A stretch of DNA of 64,000 bases. Source: Hyaloperonospora brassicae (taxonomy: Eukaryota; Oomycota; Peronosporomycetes; Peronosporales; Peronosporaceae). Made by a program: the position numbers and the translations under genes. This document shows positions 33,758-46,950 of this stretch, in pieces (within the stretch, counting starts at the first letter, position 1; the number at the start of each line of letters is the position of its first letter). The notes beneath the pieces are model-generated. The model worked only from the letters and a program-made list of their open reading frames with translations. It was not told where the DNA came from and did no database searches. The DNA lies in NCBI GenBank assembly GCA_947650285.1, contig CANTFL010001465.1:1-64000 (forward strand). The letters are read 5' to 3'.

Positions 33758-36244
33758 TCAAGGAGCCGCATACAGGATGCTCATATTCTTATAATCACGC
33801 TTCTTCAGCGATCTCTTCACCAACGGAAGAGCTACCAAAATCGAGCCAAAGTCTGGCCGCCGCGAGGGGTCGTGATGCCAGCAGTGCTCGATCAGCTCTC
33901 CAATTTTCACCGGTGTCTGGCGCGGCAACGCAGGACGCATGTGCTGGCGAGCAACAGCGAAAGCAGCTACAACAAACGATCCTTGTTACCACTCATGAAA
34001 AGTCGTGCACCAACAACAAACACACACATGCTGCTTACCCTGAATGGGCGTCAGACCGCGGAAAGGCTGATCTCTTGTTAGCAGTTCCCACAACACGATT
34101 CCAAAGCTGTAGACATCGGCTTTGGTGGAATACGGCTCATGGCGAATGACCTCGGGCGCCATCCACCGGTATGTCCCTGTCTCCGCCGTCAAGTCGGACG
34201 AGCTGCCGATCTCTAGTACGCAACTCAGTCCAAAGTCAGATATCTTCGCGGTCCCATGCGAATCGATGAGCACGTTGCTGGATTTCAAATCACGGTGCAT
34301 AATGGAGCACAAGTGGAGGTAGTTCATTCCCTGCAACGGCCAACACGAAGCGTACAAAGTCAGCTCGGCATCAATCGCAACAGCAAGGAAACATCACGCT
34401 GCAACCATTGTCATCTGCGACGCCAAACGAAAGAAATCAATCGGCCCGCGGTGAGATCGGATCAGGTCGGTCAACGTGCCATTTTCCATAAACTCGAATA
34501 CTGAACAGAGACAACACCGCCAGATTGCGTCAAACGAGTTGACCACCACCAACAAACGGTGCTGTGAAACTTACCCAAGCAGTAACGCGGCGGATCAATA
34601 GCTGCTCCAAGAAACAAAACAATGTTCGGATGACGCAGCTTAGTGACGACTGCCACCTCACGATGGAACTCGTTTGACAACTCTTCTCCGACTGCCTGGG
34701 TGTTAGTAGACGAATCCACGACTTTTGCAGCAACGTGAGTTCCTCGCCACCAGGCGCTGTAGGTGTTGCCAGAGCGACCGCTGCCAACGACCTTGTCCAG
34801 CTGCACCTCGTTCAAGTTCAGTTTCCATTCGGCTCGAATTTCGTTCTTGTCCACCATCTGGAGAACACCGAGCGTCTCGGCCAAGCTTACGTTCTCACTG
34901 CTACTCGGTTCCAGTGCGTTCGTGATAGTCGGTCGCATGTCTCCTTCATCCATACTGAGCCTGCATAGATTATGTTCGATATGCATACGAAGCTCCTCCT
35001 GGCGCTCATCACTCATGAATGATCCCTTCACTACAAAGCGATCCAGCAATGTGCCATCCGCTGTAGTCATCACGTCAGCGTCCAGAATATTCCCCTTCAT
35101 CGTAGTAAGTGCGCGTGCTATAGCGTCCAGAATGTTATCTCGATCAAGCGACACGACCACCACCTCGCACACGTTGGGCACGATCCTGCCAATCAAAGCC
35201 ACATGGTCACAACCAGTCACACACACACGCACAATCACTCGCTCATTCCTATATCCATGCACGACACCCGTCCAGCACGTACTCGCCATTGTCATCCTTC
35301 TTGAGCTGAGCATTGACAGCAATAGCCGTCGGGTCTCGTTGATTCTGGGCCAGCAGCCGCATGTGCAGCGGCACGTCATCCGGGTTCACCGACAGCGCGT
35401 ACCGAGCTGGCAGTCGCCGGAAATGAGCCTGCACCGATGCAAATACGGGCTCGTACAGATGATTGAGCACCTTTCGCTGGCCGTAGGAGCCCGAGCCGGA
35501 CACGTAGACGTCCCCGACCATGTGCTTGACCACAGCGCGACACATGTCATTCACCACCGAGTCTTTCAGGCCTCGCTGAACGCCCAGCGCGGACGGCTTC
35601 GGCGCCACTGGGAAGTAGCCTTGTTTCTCCAGGTCGGCCAGGCCCTGGTAGCTCTGCGCCTTCTTGATCCCCGTCGCTGCTTCCGTGTCCGGCGTCGACT
35701 TGTAGGATCCCGACTGCGACTTGACAGGCGGTCCCGCTTGCGTGCTGTCCATTGCTGCGAGTTTCTGGGACAGCAGACGGGCGCTCGTGTCCACGTCGTG
35801 TGGCACGAGCACAGCCGACCCCTCCGCGCGATCGGTCCGTTCCGGCAGATGCTCGAGCCGCTCGGCGATGCACGGGAGCGACGTGGGCGAGCGCCCGTAG
35901 ACGCCAAAGGGCGAGCGACTGAGCACGTCATCGCCGTTCATAGCGCTGCTACTGCTGCGGTGGTGGCTGAGGGCGCCGGGCTCGAGGAGCGCGAGGTCGC
36001 CACCGACGTGTGAGCCCGTGCGCCACTCGCGGTACAGCAGACGCGCGTCCGACGGCGAGTGGACGGGAGGCGACGCCAGCACGTCAGCAGAGAGGTCGTC
36101 CGAGCTGTGGGGGCGGCTGGAGGCGACAGAGACGACGGCAGCAGTGGCGGCGGCGGCGGCGGGCGGAGGGGGACCGGCCGCGTCGCTGCTCGTTTGCATG
36201 TGGCGGAGCGCGTCGCTGTCGCGCGTTCGGTGGGCCGGCGGCAT
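33758..36244 (-). CDS. ACT-domain protein kinase (plant STY/Raf-like type), five exons
   Basis: Exons 36244-35268, 35185-34575, 34500-34406, 34330-34039 and 33966-33758; introns 82, 74, 75 and 72 nt, all GT-AG and phase-consistent; 727 aa. The start chosen is ATG 36242-36244 ([11 protein letters not shown]). The N-terminal third is low-complexity and Ser/Pro/Ala-rich, followed by a conserved helical region. An ACT fold follows ([21 protein letters not shown]), a small ligand-binding module. The kinase has the Gly-rich loop [20 protein letters not shown] lysine, HRDLKSSN catalytic loop, SDFGLS, MAPEVI and the C-lobe PSRRPDF. All catalytic residues are present. ACT-kinase fusions are known in plants (STY8/17/46), where they phosphorylate transit peptides and respond to light or calcium; the oomycete role is unknown. 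Confidence 0.92.
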
Positions 36245-36330
36245 TGGTGGTGCCACGACAAGTGGGCTGCGCGCGGGCTAGGGCTGGCTGGCCGGCTGCG
36301 CAGAGAGGACGTGCCGTTGCGTCAAGCGTC

Positions 36331-36357
36331 GATTGGGGGGACGTGGTTTCGGCCAAT
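36331..36357 (-). promoter_or_regulatory. Paired CCAAT boxes upstream of the kinase gene
   Basis: ATTGG at 36332-36336 (CCAAT on the gene strand) and CCAAT at 36353-36357 in reverse orientation, about 90-110 bp upstream of the start. Confidence 0.45.
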
Positions 36358-39254
36358 CGGAAGACGAGGCGCAGCTTGAAGCTGCGGTCGCCGCGAGCAG
36401 TTCACGTTGCGACCAGTTGTTGGCTGTCGCCGGGTGGGTATTTTTTTCAGTTTTTCTGATCTTTCGACACGATTCAGGTCGCAACGATCGGTGGGTGATC
36501 GACCGATTGACTTTTGGCATTGGGTCCTATACAAGGGCCCGAGCGGGGCGTGTGCCTGGCGAGTGAAGCGATTGGAGCCTGTCGCGAAGTTCGCTCGTGG
36601 CATTGCGGACCCGCTCAGTGTCATTGGCACAGGCGGTCGCTTCTGCCGCGCAGAGCCAGTACTATGTCGACTGGAAAGCCCGTTTTATTTTTAACTCGAT
36701 TGAACATCACGTGTGACATGAACACGACAGATGTTTTGTGGGCGGTTGAACGACTGACGCGAGTCAGGACGGAGTCGGGAACCTCACAACGTGATGACTC
36801 ATCGTGATCCCGTCCCACACGTATACAGGAACACGGATTACGAATTCGTCTTGACACTTCGAGAACCGATCGATTTTGCGCTCGGGTGTTTCGCAAGGTC
36901 AGTTCTGTCGCTTCTGAGTGAGTCACGGAAGAGGCGGTGCAGAGTGTCATGAAAGCCGTTTCGCTTCCGCATGCCACACGATCGTGAAGGGTCACACAGC
37001 GTCACCTTGACTTTTCGAACTGGGAAGCAAAGCAATTCGCTGCTTTGTGCCACACGTGTAAGACAACCAGATAGCTCAACAGACAATAGCCGGTATTGTT
37101 TCCTTGACCCAACGGGCTCTCTCATAGACGCCAGCTGTCTGCCACGCTGGTAAACACACACTGGTCTCACAGAGGGGTCCGAGCGAGACCTCACCATCGT
37201 TCTCTCAACTTCCCATATATCCACGACGGTACTGCCATTTGTTGATATACGCTTACCAAACAGGAGCACAGTCGCCCGTCACTCCGCTGCAAGAGCCACA
37301 GAGCCCATTCGACATGGTTCGAAAGTGACCTGTGTTTCTCGCGCCCGGTATCATCGCTCATTCTGTCGAGCAGGCGCTTGGTGCGACTTGCTGGCTGTGC
37401 TCTGGTGCAACTGCACGTGCGCTCGCAGATTCGTGTTTGTTTTGTTGTTTGTGTACGGCATGCTGCATAGTACAACATTTGCAAATGAAGCCTCTCCTCT
37501 TTATCCAAAGCAACGAAGTCGCCGTCTCAGGATACGCATTCTCGCATGACAATGCAACCTGTTTGTCTCAGTGCTTATTGTCGCCGCGTAAATCTGTTCG
37601 CGTTGTCCCGAACAACAGTGTGTGCTATCAGCAAATGTGTCTACGACGACTCATCATGACTTTCGCGTAGAGGGTCCACGATCAATTGGCGGTACATGAG
37701 TTCCGCTAAGTAAATTTGTTAGCGACCGTCGTGAGATGTGCACGAGTTTTGCCAGTGTACTACAAGGTACAAGCGCAAACAAGATGCCGCTACTTCGCTC
37801 ACTACTAGTGGCGCACCGTCCGTCTTTTCCCGAGCCTTGGCAGAGGAGTCCATGGTCGTTGCCATAAGTTTCGGTAGTATGCTTGCTACGGCTGCCTGCT
37901 TACAACAGACGAAAGCTCTTCCGTAGCTGCCGCTGGCTTCAGTTGACGGGCCGTAAGACGCGTCTCCTTCTCAAGGGATATTTATGCGTGTGACCGCTTG
38001 GCCGGAGTATCTCGCTATGTGCACGGCCCGAACGAGCAGCCAACTCGGTGTAAAAGCACATCAATGGTGACGCGTTCCATGACATGGCAGCGATTGTTGG
38101 GCCACCTCACTGAACGACAAGGAAAACCTCGTCAGGCTACTGAGCTTGCGTCGTGAGTAGGCCGCACGAGGGTGTTTTCGACAGAGTCTAGTAGAAGGTC
38201 AGCGTTGATGAGATGCCGGGTCCATAACTTCACATATGCAACTTGACGTCCTTGTCGGTCATTGTCTCGTGGAGAATAGCTGATCAAACGTTTTCCATGG
38301 TACCCGACATGTAGAACAGTCGACGACGAAACCAGCCACCGATATGGCATTGGACACAAGCGTGCTTCGCCTGGTAAGCATACTTGGCTATAACTCGATA
38401 CGTGAATCATCACCAAGTGTTGCGCCACTCTCGTGAGCCGCCGTGTAGTCGTCAAGAGGGCCGTAGTAGCCGTTCATCCACACTATCACGCTCCTCAAGC
38501 GAACACTCGCGAACGGCTCGACATGAAGTGACGCATGCTATTGGACTGGCAAGCGCTAGAAACATATTGTAGCCGCGATAGCACATGAGTTTAGACGTAT
38601 AGCGCCGTCGTGTTGTTACAGCAAGTGCCACACAGTAGCGTACCCGTCATCCGTCGCAGTGAAGGGCTCTGTGTTGGGCAACGATAGCTGTGGCAATACT
38701 GTGTTGACCTCCAATCATAACGCTGACCTTCTACCAACTACGTACCCAAAAGCCGAGGTGTTGGTCCTCTTTAGCCAAGCCTCAAGGACGAGAAGCCTTG
38801 CAGATCATGTCGTTGCCTATCATTCCACGCATAGCATCCCCAATTCTGTTGTACATGTTAAGCTTAGCTTCATCGCATCGTGTCCAACTGCCTCGGCCCG
38901 GGTGTGTGTATACAAGTGCTAGGTAGAGGAACATTTGCCGTTTTGGCAACGAAAACAACTTGTTACACTCATCTCAACCGTTACATCAGTTTATTGCCAT
39001 ACCCATTCACCATCTCGGCCTAGTGAACATCGTGCAATTGAAGTTAGGTTGATTTTCCTCAGCTGCGTGTAGTTATGTCAATGAACTTGCGATTGAGGAG
39101 CATGTTGCTCGTAACCCATAAAGAGAGCAAACTGGCACTGATAGCTGATCCAGCACCGGTCAAATCGTGCTCACACATTCCATCTCGTTCCATCGACAAT
39201 AATCAAAGGTGCGATGCATTCACGCACGCGTGAAAGTCGCTCTAACTCACTGTG

Positions 39255-39325
39255 TGGCCGTGGCGGATGGTCCGATTCACTGGACGGGCCACGAAGTGCT
39301 ACCTGGTGCATATGGGCACCTTTCG
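39255..39325 (-). mobile_element. Remnant of a Gypsy 5' end (gag start, PBS, LTR edge)
   Basis: GGACGGGCCACGAAGTGCTA at 39281-39301 followed by CCTGGTGCATATGGGCACC matches the gag-proximal end, PBS and LTR start of the older Gypsy copy (10900-10940). No coding sequence remains beside it. Confidence 0.7.
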
Positions 39326-39425
39326 CAATACTTTGTTGTTTTTGCGAGCTATCTGTACGGATGAAATTGTAAATTGCGCACCGAAACATCGTGTAGGCTC
39401 ATGCAGAGGCTCAGACAAGTACAAA

Positions 39426-39527
39426 GAACACTGAGATGTATGTGGAAAGTTACTTTCTGTGTCAAGTAAATAAGGATTTGTATTTACTTGACACAGAAAG
39501 TAACTTTCCACATACATCTCAGTGTTC
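39426..39527. repeat. 47-bp perfect inverted repeat with 8-nt spacer
   Basis: Arm 39426-39472 is the exact reverse complement of 39481-39527; the spacer is AGGATTTG. No mismatches were found reading base by base. It lies 100 bp from a Gypsy remnant. Confidence 0.95.
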
Positions 39528-41252
39528 ATACGTATTGCCATTCCAAGCGTTTTTGTTCCAGCAAACTACGCTTGTCTACAAATACATGCGTTCGTTTCGG
39601 GCGTCTGCAAAGTGATGATATAGCCTAGAAGGTAGGCTGGAATGGGCAATAATGCTTGTTCGAAGAGGTTTACATTACTTTTATCTCGTCGTAGCACTGC
39701 AGGATGCGTGTTCAACACATCCTGCTTTCGCGGTATACTTTGTCAAAAAGGATACCTCACATAAACCGCAAGTCCATGATACATTGGGTGCTGCGCATGT
39801 CGTGGATATCAAGTTTAAGGCCATAATGAACATCACGAGCAACGGATGGATTTACGGAGACATATTGCGCAGGCAGCAGGCACCACAGCAATTCTGACCG
39901 TTTTGGTATCAATTGCCAAAAAAGCGTTTGGTACTACACTTCCGACTTTACACAACTGCTTTTCTTGTCCTCCTCCAAATTGACCTCGTTTAGTAACTTT
40001 ACTTCAACTAGCAGCGGTTAAGCACTATCATTTTCATCAATGTAAGTACAATCTCAATCCGAACACAACACAATATAATAGACACGCAGATGATTGAGCT
40101 TATCTACTAGCTCGCTCGCCGCCTTTGCAAGATCCTTCAAACTATTACTGTTTTTTGCCATCAGCTACGAAGGTGGTAAGACGGGATGCGTGGCGAACGT
40201 GCCGACTTGTGGATGTTGCCAACGTCCCCACACGCGTGACAATCGATCGCATCTTGCAAAAAGGAGAGACGGTAGGGCCATTTGGATGGCGTGATGATGC
40301 TAATATCCATCGACTGTAGCTTGATACTTGCTTTGGCTGCATAGGGATGAGCCGTGCATCGTCAAGCTTCAGGTCATCCTGATACACAGCCGAGCACGGT
40401 CGGTTATTTGGACGGAGACTTTGTCAAGTCGCTGCCAAAGTGTAGCTTTCACAAAAATTGAGCCACATAAGATAAACTAGAAGACGTGTGTTGCACTGTC
40501 AACTGTCAGTTACCCCCACTTTTTCATAAGCCTGCAAGAAGTATGTCAATTTGTGAGCTGTCGGACGATCGGTATCTTGGCGTTAGTCGTCTGCTTGTTT
40601 TGCGTTTGGCTTGCGTTTGGCTTGCATTTGGCTTGGTGGTGATATCCCTTCCGGTTGCTACGACTTCCTAATTTACCGTCTGGAATGCATATCGGCAATC
40701 TTACGGTTCGTACATCGCACAGAATTCCGATTAGTTGTTAACTTTGCGCGACGAATAAAGTCCGTGGCGACCGAATCCATACATTATCGGAGAGAGCACT
40801 GAAGGACACGATCCACTTGTTCTGGCTTCTGACGAAACCCTTTTCTAATACAGGAGATACATTGGCGTCAGCATTTGCGTTCGCGTCGTCGCTCTTGCGA
40901 TTGATGAGACACCGATCCGTCGGGACGAGACTGCGCGTGTCTACGATACACCAACGGGCGTTTCACTTGAGCTTGCGCCTCTGTGCCTGTTTGTTCATGG
41001 GACGCGCCGCCTGTCGCGTCGCCGCAAGTCGAACGAACGTATCGCAAGAGCGCGTCACGTCCTTCGGCTTTCCCTGCTGCCTCTTTTCGTTTGCCGACAG
41101 TTGAGCAATCTGATTCCTCCAGCCCATCGTGGCCGAGGTTTTTCGACGCCTACAAAGCGCAAGGCAAAACGCCACCCCACCGGGCGTCTCCCGTGAGGTT
41201 TAATGCGCTCCATGTCGCACGTCATCAATCACCACGTAGTTTGGCCGAAAGC

Positions 41253-42440
41253 ATGAACCACGGACGAGGAGCGCCCAGCGGCGGCCCCGCGAGTTCGCAC
41301 CTCTTGAACTCGCTCCACCGCTGCGCCATCGCGCTGTGCTCCAATCAGGCCGTGGCCGAGGGCGTGTGCTCCATGCACTTGTCCCGAACCGGACGCGAGA
41401 GCAGCGCGGGTGGCGCTGTCCTGGACAGTCGCGTGCTGAGTGCACGTGGCCCTCCGCCCTTCTCTGCCGGCATCGACGAGGCGATGGCCGAAGACCAGTA
41501 CTACCACACCAGTGCGGCACCCGCTGCATTGCAATCGCATGGTGGACCTGCTGTCAAGAAGCACAAGTCGTCGCCTGTCGAGCCTGTGAACCGCTTTGTG
41601 ATGGACAATTCCGGCGGCGCTCTGACCCGCGAGAGTTTGAAGGAGATGGTCCACCAGATGCAGTACTCCAAGAACTCGGGCGTTTCGGCCTACGAAAATG
41701 ATCCGTACGTGGCTGCGCAGACGTCGGGCAGCACAAACGGGTCGAATCGCTCCGAGTCAGACGGGTCGCTGGACGAGACCAACTTGCGGCGCGAACGGAA
41801 TCGCATTGCTGCCCGCAAGAGTCGCCAGCGCAAATTGGACCGCATCTCGAACCTCGAGGACGAAAAGATGCGACTCGAGCAGCACCGTGACATGCTCGTG
41901 CAGGAAATTCGGAGTCTGGAAAAGAAGGATGTCGGCACTGCTTCTAGTGTGGCGCTGACCATCTCTGACAAAGAGCAGCAGCAGCTCCAGAACAAGCGTC
42001 TGCATATCATCCAGTGCGTTGAGGAGGCATATAACTCGGGTGACATTTTATCGACGGTCAAATTCTTCCGCGACGACTCGATCGTCAGCGGTCCGCAGAA
42101 CTCGTCAGTGCACTTGCGTGGAAAGGACGCTCTTGTGCTAGACTACCTATGTACGACGTACTTGTTCGGGGATGTCCGACTTCACCATGCCAAGGTGGAC
42201 TGCGGTGGTCCTCGCAGTCAGCACTTCCGCGTACACTGGACACTCTCGGGCACTATCAAGAGTGCTGGTGTCTGTATGAACAAGGAGTTCCTGGAGCTGA
42301 TTGAGAGCGTGAAGAGCCGCCGTGTGGACATTGAGGGGGTGAGCAATTTTTCGTTCAGTGGAGACAAAATTGTGTACGTGCACCGCACGGCCGACCAGGC
42401 AAAGTTTCTCTCGGCGCTCGTCAACTTGAGTAAGCGGTAG
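41253..42440 (+). CDS. bZIP transcription factor with C-terminal NTF2-like domain
   Basis: 395 aa from ATG 41253 (MNHGRGAPSGGP). The frame is open further upstream without an ATG-led conserved segment, so this start is my choice. Near the N-terminus, CAIALCSNQAVAEGVCSMH is a small Cys/His motif of the type repeated in oomycete WRKY19-like proteins. The basic region RRERNRIAARKSRQRK (about residues 178-195) has the canonical N-x2-AA-x2-S-R pattern, with Asn kept, unlike oomycete variants that carry Cys there. A leucine-zipper coil follows (ISNLEDEKMRLEQHRDMLVQEIRSLEKK). Residues about 240-395 look like a SnoaL/NTF2-like fold (FFRDDSIVSG, VHLRGKDALVLDYL). Nuclear, DNA-binding; target genes unknown. 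Confidence 0.88.
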   Translation: MNHGRGAPSGGPASSHLLNSLHRCAIALCSNQAVAEGVCSMHLSRTGRESSAGGAVLDSRVLSARGPPPFSAGIDEAMAEDQYYHTSAAPAALQSHGGPAVKKHKSSPVEPVNRFVMDNSGGALTRESLKEMVHQMQYSKNSGVSAYENDPYVAAQTSGSTNGSNRSESDGSLDETNLRRERNRIAARKSRQRKLDRISNLEDEKMRLEQHRDMLVQEIRSLEKKDVGTASSVALTISDKEQQQLQNKRLHIIQCVEEAYNSGDILSTVKFFRDDSIVSGPQNSSVHLRGKDALVLDYLCTTYLFGDVRLHHAKVDCGGPRSQHFRVHWTLSGTIKSAGVCMNKEFLELIESVKSRRVDIEGVSNFSFSGDKIVYVHRTADQAKFLSALVNLSKR

Positions 42441-43669
42441 GGAAGGACCGAAAGAATCGGGAGGATATCTTCGGTCAGGCGTCGGGAGGTGAACGTGGAA
42501 GCAGCTATATATTTGTGTGCTACTGGGTAGGTTTGCTTGTACCCCGCCATGTTGTCGCTTGCCTGATCGCGTCAGACTCCTGTGACATGGCGCCATAGTT
42601 CACCGGTGAACGAGCAGAGTTGGGTGTGTTACGAATAACGATAAAATCGATGCGACTGTGGGTTGATCTGGAGCTGCACTGTTCCAGCGTCAGCCATTGT
42701 GGCTCGCGCGACGCGAAGTGTGAGCATTCGATGGTCGATCGATCTTAATTTGTTGGGTACAATTATCAATAAAAATGGATATTGTAGCCTGCGTTGTAGA
42801 AAACGTGTTGGTAGAAGTACAACCCACAGTGACTGTCATCAGCTCCGAAAGCCCTGTCCGCGCAACGGTTCGTATGCACAGAGTCCTGCTGTCCTTGATG
42901 CAGCAGTGGGGGGAATCGAGGAATTTGTTAGTGATGACACTGAAAGACTCAGCACTAGAACGGTGTTTCATACAGCAGTGGTTCCATTATACGACGTGGA
43001 CGAGGATAATGTGGCAGGCAAGCACATCTTTCGTGGCCCTGCAGGGGCATTACAGAGGTCATCCAGAGAAACCATTTGGTCAGTTGCCGTCAAAATTGTC
43101 ACCGCAGATGTGACGATCGTCGACTCATGAGGAGCGATGAACGGTCTCCTGCGCTCTGTTCACGGTACGAGCGAGGTGATTGCGAGACTGCATCTTCCAA
43201 TGCGAGCGCGTGCCAAATCCAAAGACCGTCTCGATCTGGAAAAGGCAAAACACGAATAACTCACACATCGCTCATGTGACAATCGAAACCGCTTCTTTAG
43301 TCATTGTGCCGACACGCTTGCCGTTGCCAAGACACCGCCGAGCTTTGCGAGCACGCGATCTCACCTTACAAAAGACAAAGCGCTGACGAACATATTTACA
43401 AATGACTCCCACGCTCTTCTCGCCATCACTCGAGCACACTCAAGTTGTCGAATGCCAGCAGCGATAAGGCGTCGGAGCGAGCACACCACTTTCGCATTAA
43501 TGCATTGTAGTGGCACATGTTACATCGCGTTGCCGTAACATGCAGACACATTTGCCAAAGGATCTTGCAAGCAACCGGTGCACTGTGAGGGTACACTCTA
43601 CTTACGAGACCGCTGCTGCGCTCGTCGCACACGGGATCGTCATCGGGCGCGTACTTACCACGACCATCG
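42441..43669. other. Intergenic, no supported gene
   Basis: Open frames up to about 155 codons at 42663-43130 show no recognisable motif and no splice pattern joining them to neighbours. Confidence 0.55.
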
Positions 43670-44356
43670 ATGCACGCTAAGTGCGAAGCAGCTCTTCTGT
43701 CTTCGAGTCGAAGCACTTGTTCGTTCTCTCCATTGACGATGCAGAGCTCCAGAGCCGCCGCGCGCTGCGTTGGCCGTGTGCGGATGGCGCACATGCGCTC
43801 TGCTGCGGCGAGTAGCGCAGACACGACCACGTGCGTGTTGGCGATCCTGCGGCAGCACAGCGTCTTTCTCCACGGCCTCGACGATGCCGTCTATACGTTC
43901 CACAGCCCGCTGCTAAACGGTTCGGTGGGCCAACACACACGGCACTCGCTCGACCACCTGCGCATGCCGCTGGAGCTGCTGACTGCACAGCCAGAAGGTG
44001 GCAGCGAGGGGAACGTGGTGCACTACGACGTCCGCGACCGCCACACGCGCGTGGAGAAGGACCGCCACGCAGCCATCGAGCAGATCGGGCAGCTGGAGAA
44101 GACGCTTCGTGGTGTGCCGCTTGGCAGCTTCACGCAGCCAGTCCAGGCCGCCTTTATGCTGTCGGCCGATGGTCGTGAGTTCGCTTTCGAGTCCACCTTT
44201 GCTCGCGAGCTCGCGTTTGCCGTGCACCATTGTATCCACCACAACGCCATGTCAAAGGTGCTGCTACGTCATCACTTTCCACGGCAGTGCGTACCCGAAG
44301 GCTTTGGCATGGCCCCGTCCACGGCCAGCTTTCGTATTGCGCACCCTCACGAGTAG
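43670..44356 (+). CDS. DinB-like four-helix protein
   Basis: 228 codons from ATG 43670, or 205 from the next ATG at 43739; the second start (MQSSRAAARC) looks as good. The fold features match DinB/YfiT-like metalloproteins: a first helix ending in SVGQHTRHSLDHLRMPLELL with the metal-type His, a middle segment VHYDVRDRHTRVEKDRHAAIEQIGQLEKTL, and a third helix ELAFAVHHCIHHNAMSKVLLRHH with paired His. These proteins are mainly bacterial, bind a divalent metal and often transfer thiols, but no specific activity can be assigned. The first residues could be a mitochondrial leader (Arg-rich, no acidic residues). It lies 416 bp upstream of a glutaredoxin on the same strand, an interesting pairing for a thiol-related protein, but that is only suggestive. 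Confidence 0.7.
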   Translation: MHAKCEAALLSSSRSTCSFSPLTMQSSRAAARCVGRVRMAHMRSAAASSADTTTCVLAILRQHSVFLHGLDDAVYTFHSPLLNGSVGQHTRHSLDHLRMPLELLTAQPEGGSEGNVVHYDVRDRHTRVEKDRHAAIEQIGQLEKTLRGVPLGSFTQPVQAAFMLSADGREFAFESTFARELAFAVHHCIHHNAMSKVLLRHHFPRQCVPEGFGMAPSTASFRIAHPHE

Positions 44357-44772
44357 GTGAAGCTACTGAATCATATGCACTAATGTTGGCACTGGCCACA
44401 AGTCGTAAAGCGGCGGTGACTTTCTAGTGACGTAATCACTAAAACGTGCTCTTGATTTTACAAAATGCGGCAAAGCAACTGCCATGTTCGATGCGATGCC
44501 CGTGCAATGCCGAGCGGCCTCGCGCGTATGTAGTAGTTGCGCCGGCTACTCGGGAACGCACAGACGTGCGCTTCCAACAACGTTCGAGAAACCTTCGAAG
44601 ACCTCAGCTGGATTTCATGGTGTCAGCAAGTGCGACACGAAAAGGATCGGAGGTCACGGATTGGCTACAGATGCGGAGAGGGCCTTCTCTGCAGACACTT
44701 CGAAGCCAGTCGACGTACGTCAGATCTCGATTTCCAGTTGAGCCACGAACCACACAGTCGCATCAGTCCAAG

Positions 44773-45087
44773 ATGGGGAGCGCCAAGGAAACCGTGGAAG
44801 CCAAGATCGCCGCGTCCCCCGTGGTCGTGTACAGCAAGAGCTACTGTCCGTATTGCATCAAGACCAAGTCGCTGTTGACGCAGTTGGGCGTCCAGTATGA
44901 AGTCGTGGAGCTGGACCAGGTCCCCAATGGCAGCGAGCAGCAGAACGCTCTCGAGGAGATCACGGGCCAGAGCACAGTACCCAACGTGTTTGTCGGCGGC
45001 AAGTCCATTGGCGGGAACTCGGACGTGCAGAAGATGCACAAGGACGGGAAGCTCGAGCCTCTGCTCAAGCAGCACGGCGCTTTGTGA
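44773..45087 (+). CDS. Dithiol glutaredoxin
   Basis: 104 aa from ATG 44773. It reduces protein disulfides and glutathione mixed disulfides using glutathione. The class I active site CPYC is in VVYSKSYCPYCIKTKSLL; the cis-Pro motif STVPNVFVGG and the glutathione-binding GGNSDV follow. The length is that of a classic cytosolic glutaredoxin. The frame is open upstream to 44446 with further ATGs, but the extra 109 residues are basic and low in conserved features; a longer, organelle-targeted form is possible. Confidence 0.95.
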   Translation: MGSAKETVEAKIAASPVVVYSKSYCPYCIKTKSLLTQLGVQYEVVELDQVPNGSEQQNALEEITGQSTVPNVFVGGKSIGGNSDVQKMHKDGKLEPLLKQHGAL

Positions 45088-45266
45088 ACGCGTGCGACAC
45101 AGAGTCGACGCTGCGGCTCGTAAAAGGCCATCCATCGCCTCGTGCGATGCAATAAGATCAATGGAGAACCTTTTGTATCGTTTCTGGTTTGCCTGAGCTT
45201 TTCGTTCCGTACCTATCGTCTCGTCCTTCCCTGTCAAAGCTGATACCGACCCCTCCATCTCGCGAA

Positions 45267-46773
<1,507 letters not shown>

Positions 46774-46950
46774 TACACTGCAGCAGCAGCACTAAATGGA
46801 CGCAATACAAGCGAACAAGTGTCTCTTGCTTGATCATTCGTTATACTCATAAACCGCTTGACGCCCACATCAACATCATCTTACAGCTTTTCAACAATAA
46901 ATAAGGAGCGACCATTCTCGCTCGAGCAACCTTCCTGCTGACGCGTTAAT

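Larger units (their letters stand above)
36400..41252. other. Intergenic, no supported gene; holds a Gypsy fragment and a long perfect hairpin
   Basis: Short open frames only. A Gypsy 5'-end remnant lies at about 39255-39325 and a 47-bp perfect inverted repeat at 39426-39527. An 11-bp direct repeat (GCGTTTGGCTT type, three to four copies) lies at about 40598-40640. Confidence 0.55.

Noticed and set aside
37325..37549. Short ORF containing RRLR, resembling an RxLR effector motif
   Set aside because: The motif is at the C-terminal end, there is no N-terminal signal peptide and no EER motif; RxLR effectors have the motif soon after the signal peptide.
40486..40671. Hydrophobic short ORF
   Set aside because: Its hydrophobic stretch comes from a local 11-bp direct repeat; no further support.
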